Shown: in pieces, positions 38,508 through 45,658 of the stretch | Layout: every line of letters starts with the position of its first letter | Position numbering within the stretch: position 1 is the first letter of the stretch | From: Companilactobacillus allii | Lineage (GTDB): Bacteria > Bacillota > Bacilli > Lactobacillales > Lactobacillaceae | Length of the DNA stretch: 64,000 bases | Assembly (NCBI RefSeq): GCF_001971585.1 | Contig: NZ_CP019323.1 | Location: 1,478,053-1,542,052, forward strand | Direction: 5' to 3' | Made by a program: the position numbers and the translations under genes | Notes under the pieces: generated by a model | Databases searched by the model: none | Told to the model about the DNA's origin: nothing | The model's input: only the letters and a program-made list of their open reading frames with translations

Positions 38508-39486
38508 GGAAATAAACTCAGTACAACAGGCGGAATATTTACTGATTCTCAGTAAACTAATGCACAATGGCTTTCCCATTAGGGATGCCATAAACAGTAT
38601 GAGAATGATGGACAAAGGAAATCGTGTATTTGACAAAATATATCAAGATTTACAAAATGGGCAAATGGTATCAGTTGCATTAAAACATTTGGAATTATCT
38701 CAAGTTATAAATAATCAATTAATTATTGCTCAAAGCAATGGTGGACTACAAAAGGCCTTATTCCAAAGTGGCATTATCTTAAAAAATAAAGCACGTCAAA
38801 AAGAAAAATTAAAAGATCTACTAGCATACCCGTTAGTAATATTGAGCTTTTTATTTATATTATTAATTGGTATGAAATTCTATATTATTCCACAAATGGA
38901 CTTATCACAGGGCAGTAAAATGATAGATGCTTTTTTTATGGGATTAGTGATTCTTTCAATCATGTCAGTGATCTTTGTTGTGGGTTTTATTTATCGTATT
39001 AGAAGAATGGATGAGTATACGAGAGCCAATTTGATTATTAGACTACCAATAATAGGAAATACATATCTAAGCTTTTATCAATTCATGATATTACAAGGCT
39101 TAGGAATGCAGGTCGCAAGTGGATTGAATCTATACGAAATTTGTACTAGTAGTCAAATATTTAAGAGTGGTTCGATACAAGCAACAATAGCAAATGACTT
39201 TATTAATGGGTTAAATTCAGGTAAGGATATTTATCAGTTAATAAACGATGATGCCATATTACCGAATGAATTGAAAATGATCTTGCAGTCTGGTGATGAA
39301 ACAAGGAATATCGCACAAGATTTGATATTAATGTCGGAATTAAAATTTGATGAAACTCAAAAAAAATTAAAAAGAATTTTGAATATGATACAACCAATTT
39401 TATTCGCAATTATTGCGATGGTAATTGTTATCACTTACTTAATTGTATTATTGCCAGTTTATGGAATGATGAAAGGGATGTCTTGA
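38473..39486 (+). CDS. comGB: Competence type IV pilus inner-membrane platform protein ComGB
   Basis: A 337-residue GspF-like protein. A cytoplasmic N-terminal domain (about residues 1-105) precedes a helix (YPLVILSFLFILLIGMKFYI), a second helix and a repeated GspF domain ending in a third membrane helix (ILFAIIAMVIVITYLIVLLP). It anchors ComGA and the pseudopilins. The start overlaps comGA by 35 bases; ATG 38461 is an alternative. Confidence 0.88.
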   Translation: MKILTKNIFSVKEINSVQQAEYLLILSKLMHNGFPIRDAINSMRMMDKGNRVFDKIYQDLQNGQMVSVALKHLELSQVINNQLIIAQSNGGLQKALFQSGIILKNKARQKEKLKDLLAYPLVILSFLFILLIGMKFYIIPQMDLSQGSKMIDAFFMGLVILSIMSVIFVVGFIYRIRRMDEYTRANLIIRLPIIGNTYLSFYQFMILQGLGMQVASGLNLYEICTSSQIFKSGSIQATIANDFINGLNSGKDIYQLINDDAILPNELKMILQSGDETRNIAQDLILMSELKFDETQKKLKRILNMIQPILFAIIAMVIVITYLIVLLPVYGMMKGMS

Positions 39487-39806
39487 TGAAAAAAATAATT
39501 AATAAAACTAAAAAAGGTTTTACTCTAATAGAAATGGTGATCGTATTATTTATTATTTCGTTATTGTTGTTGATAATGATTCCCAATTTGGCTAGACAAA
39601 AACAAGATGCAGCAATAAAAGGTGAGGACGCGTTTAGAGTAACTATGCAGACTCAAGTAGATATGTACGATGGAGCAGACTTATCTTGGAATAAATTAAA
39701 AGCCGAAGGGTTGATTTCTGATAAACAGGCTAAAGAAGCTATGAAGAAATTCAACGAGGTTTCAAGTGATAAAAAGAAAATCACTGATAAAACAGTACAA
39801 AAGTAA
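39486..39806 (+). CDS. comGC: Major competence pseudopilin ComGC
   Basis: A 106-residue prepilin. A short basic leader ends KKG, the predicted ComC peptidase cut precedes FTLIEMVIVLFIISLLLLIM, and Glu5 of the mature protein is kept. The remaining 65 residues form the pilin head. It is the main subunit of the DNA-uptake pilus. Its ATG shares a base with the comGB stop. Confidence 0.93.
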   Translation: MKKIINKTKKGFTLIEMVIVLFIISLLLLIMIPNLARQKQDAAIKGEDAFRVTMQTQVDMYDGADLSWNKLKAEGLISDKQAKEAMKKFNEVSSDKKKITDKTVQK

Positions 39807-40230
39807 GGCTGGATTTACTTTAATTGAGGCGGTTTTCACACTTATAATTATTTGCAGTTTAGCTTTGGCAACTAGTTTTGGGATGAAAGATTATCAACAA
39901 AGGATTCAAGAGAAACAAACGTTAGAAGAATTCAAAGTTAATTTAAGAGATATGTTCAATTATTCTTATTTGTATAAACGGACTAGTGTCTTTCAATACT
40001 ACAAAGATAAAGATTATATAAGTTTTAGAGATTTAAGTGATAGGGATAGATATTATCATGAAGTTAAATTGTCGAAAACTTTGCATATATTAAATTCTGA
40101 AAATATTGTGCACTATGTTAGTAGAGAAGGCCAAACCAGTCCTATGACAATAATATTTAAGTCAGAATTAACTGGTAAGAAATATATATTCAAAATTCAA
40201 ATGTTATGGGGAGAAATAAATGAAGAGTAG
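39766..40230 (+). CDS. comGD: Minor competence pseudopilin ComGD
   Basis: A 154-residue prepilin with cleavage motif SKAG|FTLIEAVFTL and a single hydrophobic helix. It begins at GTG 39766, five bases after GAGGT, inside the comGC frame (41-base overlap); no ATG is available before the cleavage site. The order after comGC and the length fit ComGD. Confidence 0.85.
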   Translation: MIKRKSLIKQYKSKAGFTLIEAVFTLIIICSLALATSFGMKDYQQRIQEKQTLEEFKVNLRDMFNYSYLYKRTSVFQYYKDKDYISFRDLSDRDRYYHEVKLSKTLHILNSENIVHYVSREGQTSPMTIIFKSELTGKKYIFKIQMLWGEINEE

Positions 40231-40501
40231 AAGCGGATTCATGCTTTTGGAATCACTTATAACTATGTCTATTTCCATAACGATCTTAATTACCCTTTCA
40301 ATGTGTGTTGGACAACAATTCAAAATACTTAATTATTGGGAAGAACGAGTTAGTGCACACAAAATAATGTTGATACATTCAAAAACAGACAATATGGATA
40401 ATGAACATATTGTAGATGGGAAAAAATATTTTTACGATAATATTAACGGTAGAATGAGTGTGAAGGTCAATGGTAATATATTTTATGCACAAAAAGCGTA
40501 G
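40220..40501 (+). CDS. comGE: Minor competence pseudopilin ComGE
   Basis: A 93-residue protein with the prepilin-like start RSG|FMLLESLITMSISITIL (Glu5 present) followed by a short head domain. GGGGAG precedes the ATG, which overlaps comGD by 11 bases. ComGE is assigned from position and size, as the family is poorly conserved. Confidence 0.75.
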   Translation: MKSRSGFMLLESLITMSISITILITLSMCVGQQFKILNYWEERVSAHKIMLIHSKTDNMDNEHIVDGKKYFYDNINGRMSVKVNGNIFYAQKA

Positions 40502-40934
40502 TGGCTTCATGCTAGCAGAAGCAGCTGTGGCATTATTAGTGGCGATTATAACTTTAGGAATTTTGAATCAGTCACTACAAATTGCTAGAAATGTTCATCA
40601 CAATACTAGAAGTGAATTATTGCGCTGGCATATAACGAACGAGAAATTACAAAATGATTACTTTATACATGCAGATATAAAAAATGTTAAAAGCAATTCT
40701 ATAACGTTTAGCATTATTAAAAATGGCGAAAAAAAAGATTATGAACTTAATTCATACGATGATAAAGTTCTAAGATTGACGACTCCAAATGGTGGATATA
40801 TGCCGATTTTAAAAAATTTGATTTACATAAATATTAGTAAAAATGGGAATTTGATAACAATAATAACCAGGGATAAAACTAATCGAAAGTCTGAGATGTT
40901 CTTGATAAATGAACCGAATACACCAAAAACATGA
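40485..40934 (+). CDS. comGF: Minor competence pseudopilin ComGF
   Basis: A 149-residue protein with leader MHKKRSG and the hydrophobic segment FMLAEAAVALLVAIITLGIL, followed by a beta-rich head (NSITFSIIKNGEKKDYEL, VLRLTTPNGGYMPIL) like ComGF-family proteins. ATG 40485 keeps the leader short; ATG 40470 is an alternative. It overlaps both neighbours. Confidence 0.78.
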   Translation: MHKKRSGFMLAEAAVALLVAIITLGILNQSLQIARNVHHNTRSELLRWHITNEKLQNDYFIHADIKNVKSNSITFSIIKNGEKKDYELNSYDDKVLRLTTPNGGYMPILKNLIYINISKNGNLITIITRDKTNRKSEMFLINEPNTPKT

Positions 40935-41127
40935 AGGGGCAATCATTCTTAATGCAGTTATGATTTTGTCTATTGCCATATTAGTGATAGGATTTAGTAA
41001 TGCTTATTTTGATCGTCAAGTTAGAAGCTATCAAAAACTAGACGAGATCTATAAACAAGAAATTACTAACAATGCTGAAAGTACCGAGCAATTAAAATTC
41101 TGGGAAGCGTTACAGCCCTTGAATTAA
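40909..41127 (+). CDS. comGG: ComGG-like protein
   Basis: A 72-residue protein with one N-terminal hydrophobic segment (GAIILNAVMILSIAILVIGFS) and a short charged tail. It lacks a clear prepilin peptidase motif, as is common for ComGG. Assigned by position as the last pilus gene; it overlaps comGF by 26 bases. Confidence 0.6.
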   Translation: MNRIHQKHEGAIILNAVMILSIAILVIGFSNAYFDRQVRSYQKLDEIYKQEITNNAESTEQLKFWEALQPLN

Positions 41128-41174
41128 ATCGCTTACAAAGGTAAAATTTTAGTGTGTTATTAAAGAGGTAAATT

Positions 41175-42191
41175 ATGGCAGAAGAAAATATGCAAAAGTA
41201 CTATGATCAGTTAGATCAAGCTACCACTTTACTTAAGAAGTCTTTAGGAACTAGTTATGTTGAGGCACTTGCTGAGAACTTAACTAATATTTCCGACGGA
41301 AACGTTTATGTGGAGAACGGAGCACCAGATGATTCGACAGTATCACAGCTCAAGGATATTTATAAAGAATTGATACAGTTACATTTAACACAGGCGCAAT
41401 TAAAACAGGCTATTACAGTCAATATTATCAAAGACCAAAGAACCGATAATGTTGAAGTCAACAAATTGATGACACCTGATACGATTGGCTTAATTGCTAG
41501 TTTAATTGCTTTTGAAATTCTTAATTCTGAGAACAAAAAAACTGTTAATTTGGTTGATCCTACTGTTGGAACTGGTAATTTCTTAATTGAATTCATTCAA
41601 CAGCTAAAACAAGCAGGTGATTTTAAAATTAACGCTGCTGCATTGGATAATGACGAAACATTATTATCATTAACTAAGTCATTCAGTGAAGTTATGAATA
41701 TAAATCTAGATGCATATCATCAAGATAGCATCGCTGACTGGGATATAACTGACATTGATATGGCTATTGCAGATCTACCAGTTGGTTATTACCCAGTGGA
41801 TGATAATGCAAAAGCTTTTGAAACTAAAGCTGATGAGGGGCATTCATTTGCACATCATTTATTGATAGAGCAAACAATGAATAATCTTAATGATGGTGGA
41901 GTTGGAATATTTGTTGTTCCGTCACAAATATTCCAAACTGATCAAGCTAAGAAATTATCTGCATGGATGGTTTCAAGTGTATATTTGCAAGCGGTATTGG
42001 ATTTACCAACTAATTTATTTGCCTCAAAAGAAGCACAGAAGGCTGTTGTAGTATTACAAAAGCACGGTGGTAATGCTAAACAAGCTGGTAATGTCTTAAT
42101 GGGAACAATTCCAGATACTAATCAGCCACAATTGTTTGAAGGTTTTAAAAATCAATTACAAGACTGGGCACAAAACAACTTTAAGGATTAG
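41175..42191 (+). CDS. Class I SAM-dependent methyltransferase (YtxK-like, N6-MTase fold)
   Basis: A 338-residue protein. After an N-terminal helical domain, VDPTVGTGNFLIEFIQQL is the AdoMet motif I; the catalytic-loop equivalent reads ADLPVGYYP instead of the NPPY of DNA adenine methylases. It lies between comG and ackA in many lactobacilli and Bacillus; its target is unknown. The altered loop makes standard DNA N6-adenine methylation uncertain. The reading frame ends 9 bases before ackA. Confidence 0.85.
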   Translation: MAEENMQKYYDQLDQATTLLKKSLGTSYVEALAENLTNISDGNVYVENGAPDDSTVSQLKDIYKELIQLHLTQAQLKQAITVNIIKDQRTDNVEVNKLMTPDTIGLIASLIAFEILNSENKKTVNLVDPTVGTGNFLIEFIQQLKQAGDFKINAAALDNDETLLSLTKSFSEVMNINLDAYHQDSIADWDITDIDMAIADLPVGYYPVDDNAKAFETKADEGHSFAHHLLIEQTMNNLNDGGVGIFVVPSQIFQTDQAKKLSAWMVSSVYLQAVLDLPTNLFASKEAQKAVVVLQKHGGNAKQAGNVLMGTIPDTNQPQLFEGFKNQLQDWAQNNFKD

Positions 42192-42200
42192 GTGAAAAAA

Positions 42201-43388
42201 ATGTCAAAGATTATTGCAGTTAATTCAGGTAGTTCAACGTTAAAATGGAAGCTTTATTCTTATCCAGATGAAAAAGTTATTGCTAAAGGGATGGTGGATC
42301 GACTAGGATTGTCAGATTCAGTATTCGAGGTTAAATATAATGGTGAAAAGACTAGTAAGGTAGGAGATATTCCTGACCATATTACGGCCGTTAATATGAT
42401 GCTAGAGAAGCTTTTGGATATGGATATTATTAAGAGTTACGATGAAATTACTGGTATTGGTCATCGAGTTGTTGCTGGTGGTAATCTTTTCAAAGATTCT
42501 GCCGTAGTAACACCTAAAGTAATTCAAGAAATCAAAGAATTAGCAGAATTTGCACCACTACATAACCCTGGCCAGGCTGCAGGTATTGAAGCATTTGAGA
42601 AGATTTTGCCAGATGTACCACAAGTTGCTGTTTTTGATACATCTTTCCATCAAACAATGGATCCGGTCAATTATTTGTATAGTTTGCCATACGAATACTA
42701 TGAAAAATATGGCGTAAGAAAATTTGGTGCACATGGAACAAGTCATCGTTACGTTTCGAGTGCTGCAGCAAAATATTTGAATAAACCGCTTAAAGACTTG
42801 AAGATCATTTCATGTCATCTAGGTAGTGGGGCATCAATCGATGCTATTGATGGTGGTAAGTCAATTGATACATCAATGGGATTCACCCCATTAGCAGGTA
42901 TTACTATGAGTACTCGTTCTGGTGATATTGATGCATCCCTTGTTGCTTACTTGATGCAAAAGCTTAAGATTATTGATCCACAAGAAATGATTACTATTTT
43001 GAATAACAAGTCAGGATTACTTGGAATCTCCGGTGTCTCTCCTGACATGCGTGATTTGATTGCTACAAAAGACGACAACAAACGTTCTAAACTAGCTATA
43101 GATATCTTTATTAACCGTATTGTTAAGTATATTGGTTCATATATCGCGTTGTTAAAGGGAACCGATGTTATCTTATTTACAGCTGGAATGGGTGAAGGTA
43201 ATCCATGGATTCGTGAGTTGGTAATAGATAGCTTTAACTATATGGGAATTAAAATCAACAAAGAAACAAATGAAAATGGTAAAGGAATCCGTAAGATAAG
43301 TACTGACGACTCAACGGTTGATGTATTAGTTGTGCCAACGGACGAAGAATTAATGATAGTTAGAGATGTTGTAAGATTAACAAAATAA
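42201..43388 (+). CDS. ackA: Acetate kinase
   Basis: A 395-residue enzyme making ATP and acetate from acetyl phosphate, following Pta. It has IIAVNSGSSTLKWKLY, HNPGQAAGIEAFE, VFDTSFHQTM (catalytic Asp), FGAHGTSHRYVS, SCHLGSGASIDAI and LFTAGMGEGNPWIRE. ATG 42201 follows AGGTGA. It may be cotranscribed with the methyltransferase; a terminator follows. Confidence 0.97.
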   Translation: MSKIIAVNSGSSTLKWKLYSYPDEKVIAKGMVDRLGLSDSVFEVKYNGEKTSKVGDIPDHITAVNMMLEKLLDMDIIKSYDEITGIGHRVVAGGNLFKDSAVVTPKVIQEIKELAEFAPLHNPGQAAGIEAFEKILPDVPQVAVFDTSFHQTMDPVNYLYSLPYEYYEKYGVRKFGAHGTSHRYVSSAAAKYLNKPLKDLKIISCHLGSGASIDAIDGGKSIDTSMGFTPLAGITMSTRSGDIDASLVAYLMQKLKIIDPQEMITILNNKSGLLGISGVSPDMRDLIATKDDNKRSKLAIDIFINRIVKYIGSYIALLKGTDVILFTAGMGEGNPWIRELVIDSFNYMGIKINKETNENGKGIRKISTDDSTVDVLVVPTDEELMIVRDVVRLTK

Positions 43389-43392
43389 TATT

Positions 43393-43430
43393 AAAGACTG
43401 GTATTTACGAAAGTGAATGCCGGCCTTTTT
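43393..43430 (+). terminator. Terminator after ackA
   Basis: An imperfect stem with ACTGGTATTTAC and GTGAATGCCGG around GAAA and outer AAAG/CTTT, followed by five T. Confidence 0.8.
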
Positions 43431-43494
43431 ATTATCAATTATCAATAATTAAATTATATATTTATCACTTTTTAGCGTAATTTCTAAGAAAGCC

Positions 43495-43523
43495 TTTACA
43501 TTTGTAAGCAAACTAGCTATATT
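43495..43523 (+). promoter_or_regulatory. Promoter of the oleate hydratase gene
   Basis: TTTACA (43495-43500) and TATATT (43518-43523) are 17 bases apart. A short dyad TTACATTTGTAA overlaps the -35 and could be an operator. Confidence 0.6.
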
Positions 43524-43564
43524 AAAGTTGTAGAGAGTAACAATTCAAAACGGAGGTTGTAAAT

Positions 43565-45241
43565 ATGACAAGAAAAGCTTATATGATTGGTACTGGTATT
43601 GGTAACTTGGCTGCAGGTCTTTATTTAATTCGTGATGGTGGTTTCAAAGGAGACCAAATTACCATGATGGGACTAGAAACCCATGGTGCAAACGATGGTG
43701 ATACTGTTGAATCGTTTGAAGATGAATATGGTAATCAAGCTTTATCTAACAATAAAGGATTCTTGGCCAAAGGTGGTCGTATGCTTAATGAAGAGACATA
43801 TGAAAACCTTTGGGATCTATTACGTTCTGTTCCATCATTGGATAACCCTGGTCAAACAGTCACAGATGATATTCTTAACTTTGATCACGCACATCCAACA
43901 CATGACGTTGGTCGTTTGATGGATTATGACGGACCTCGTATAAAGAATAATAAAGATAATTACAGACATATGCAATTTAATAATAAAGACAGAGCATTGT
44001 TGTCTAAGTTAATGATGACGCCTGAAAAAGACGAACAGTCTTTGAATAATATTAGTATTGCGGAATACTTTGCTAGCACACCACATTTTTTTACAACAAA
44101 CTTCTGGTACATGTGGCAAACAACTTTCGCATTCAAACGTGCAAGTTCAGCTATGGAATTGCGTCGTTATATGAATCGTATGATTCTTGAGTTTAGCCGT
44201 ATCAATACTTTGGAAGGTGTAACAAGATCACCTTATAATCAATACGAAAGTATCATTGTTCCAATGCGCAAATATCTAGAAGATCGCGGAGTAACCTTCA
44301 TTAATAATCGTAAGGTAACTGATTTCGAGTTTAAAGATACACCGCTTCAAGATGATATTATTGTTACTGGTTTGAAGTATGAAGAAGTTGATAATGATAA
44401 TAAAGAAGGGCACATTGATATTGATGAGAACGATTTAGTCTTTGATACTAATGGTTCAATCACTGACAGTTCATCAATTGGTGACTACAACACACCTGTT
44501 ACTGAGAATATGGAGTACGCCCCAAGTGCAATGCTTTGGAAGAAGGCTGCTGAGAAGTTCTATTCATTGGGTAATCCTGATAAGTTCTTTGATGATCGTA
44601 CTCAAAGTGAGTGGATGAGTTTTACTATTACTACAAACAATCACTATTTGTTGAATCAAATCACACGTATCACTCAACAAGAACCAGGTAATGCCTTGAA
44701 TACATGGATAAATAGTACACCATTGATGTCACTAGTTATTCACCATCAACCACACTTTAAGGCACAAAAACCTAATGAGTCAGTATTCTGGGGATATTTC
44801 ATGTATCCACGTAGAAATGGTGATTATGTTCAAAAACCAGTTATCGAAATGACGGGTGAAGAAATGCTCCAAGAACTATTAGGTCAATTGGCTGCAGTTG
44901 ATCCAAGTAAGGATAATATTAAGGATCATACAGAAGAGATCATGGATAGTATTGTGAACGTTATTCCAGTTCATATGCCATATGCAAGTGCGTTATTCAA
45001 TCAAAGAGCTGTAGGTGATCGTCCTGATGTAGTTCCAAAGCACAGTAAGAACTTAGCATTCATCAGTCAATTCTGTGAACAACCATTTGATATGGTATTT
45101 ACAGAACAATATTCATTTAGAGCAGCACAAAGAGCAGTGTATACATTCTTAGGAATTCCTCTAACAGAAATGACACAAATGCATCACTATGAAAAGGATC
45201 CAAAGGTTATGGCACGTGCTGTTAAGACAATGTTTAGATAA
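43565..45241 (+). CDS. ohyA: Oleate hydratase (myosin-cross-reactive antigen family)
   Basis: A 558-residue FAD-dependent enzyme adding water to the cis-9 double bond of oleic or linoleic acid to give 10-hydroxy fatty acids, used for fatty-acid detoxification. The FAD motif is MIGTGIGNLAAGLYLIRDGG; KGGRMLNEETYENLWDLL is the flexible substrate/FAD loop, and FWYMWQTTFAF and RSPYNQYESIIVPM are family signatures found in lactobacilli. CGGAGG precedes the ATG. It is a single gene with promoter and terminator. Confidence 0.93.
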   Translation: MTRKAYMIGTGIGNLAAGLYLIRDGGFKGDQITMMGLETHGANDGDTVESFEDEYGNQALSNNKGFLAKGGRMLNEETYENLWDLLRSVPSLDNPGQTVTDDILNFDHAHPTHDVGRLMDYDGPRIKNNKDNYRHMQFNNKDRALLSKLMMTPEKDEQSLNNISIAEYFASTPHFFTTNFWYMWQTTFAFKRASSAMELRRYMNRMILEFSRINTLEGVTRSPYNQYESIIVPMRKYLEDRGVTFINNRKVTDFEFKDTPLQDDIIVTGLKYEEVDNDNKEGHIDIDENDLVFDTNGSITDSSSIGDYNTPVTENMEYAPSAMLWKKAAEKFYSLGNPDKFFDDRTQSEWMSFTITTNNHYLLNQITRITQQEPGNALNTWINSTPLMSLVIHHQPHFKAQKPNESVFWGYFMYPRRNGDYVQKPVIEMTGEEMLQELLGQLAAVDPSKDNIKDHTEEIMDSIVNVIPVHMPYASALFNQRAVGDRPDVVPKHSKNLAFISQFCEQPFDMVFTEQYSFRAAQRAVYTFLGIPLTEMTQMHHYEKDPKVMARAVKTMFR

Positions 45242-45272
45242 AATAGAATAATTATGTTTTTGATAGTAATTT

Positions 45273-45316
45273 AAAAATTCTGGTTAAAGATTAAATTCTT
45301 TAGCCAGAATTTTTTT
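45273..45316 (+). terminator. Terminator after ohyA
   Basis: AAAATTCTGG and CCAGAATTTT plus TAAAGA/TCTTTA form a long stem, followed by seven T. Confidence 0.85.
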
Positions 45317-45470
45317 GCTTTGATATATCACAAATTGTAAAGTCGAGTAATTTATATTTTTGTGCTTTTGTGAAGTAAGTTATCAAGACTGATCAGTGTG
45401 CAAGTAGTATCTATTGACTTTATTTTCACAAAGTTCACATGACTTTTTATGAAAGACAAACTTGTTTTAT

Positions 45471-45486
45471 ATGTAAGCGTTTACAT
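45471..45486. promoter_or_regulatory. cre site (CcpA) upstream of adhE
   Basis: ATGTAAGCGTTTACAT is a nearly perfect palindromic catabolite-responsive element with the CG centre. It lies about 170 bases before the adhE start and about 80 before the predicted -35, a position compatible with activation or upstream repression. Confidence 0.75.
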
Positions 45487-45493
45487 GAATAGA

Positions 45494-45509
45494 TGTTGAT
45501 ATATCAACA
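45494..45509. promoter_or_regulatory. Perfect 16-bp palindrome upstream of adhE
   Basis: TGTTGATATATCAACA reads identically on both strands and lies 8 bases after the cre site. It does not match the Rex consensus well, so the binding factor is unknown. Confidence 0.5.
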
Positions 45510-45566
45510 CATAATACCGAAAAAATGTACATTTTGAAAATAATTATGATTTTTAGCTGAAAACCA

Positions 45567-45594
45567 TTGCCATATTTTCAAACAATGCTAAGAT
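45567..45594 (+). promoter_or_regulatory. Promoter of adhE
   Basis: TTGCCA (45567-45572) and TAAGAT (45589-45594) are separated by 16 bases, giving a start near 45601 and a leader of about 58 bases. Confidence 0.55.
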
Positions 45595-45658
45595 AGAACG
45601 TGAAATAGATAACGTGAATTAATTAACAAAATATGTTTCTGTCTTGGAGGTATTTTAA

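Noticed and set aside
42558-42746. Minus-strand 62-codon frame in ackA
   Set aside because: Lies antisense to conserved acetate kinase motifs, with no ribosome site.
45365-45440. Rex operator pair upstream of adhE
   Set aside because: TTGTGAA and TTCACAA segments exist but not at the spacing of a single 18-bp Rex site; kept only as a remark.
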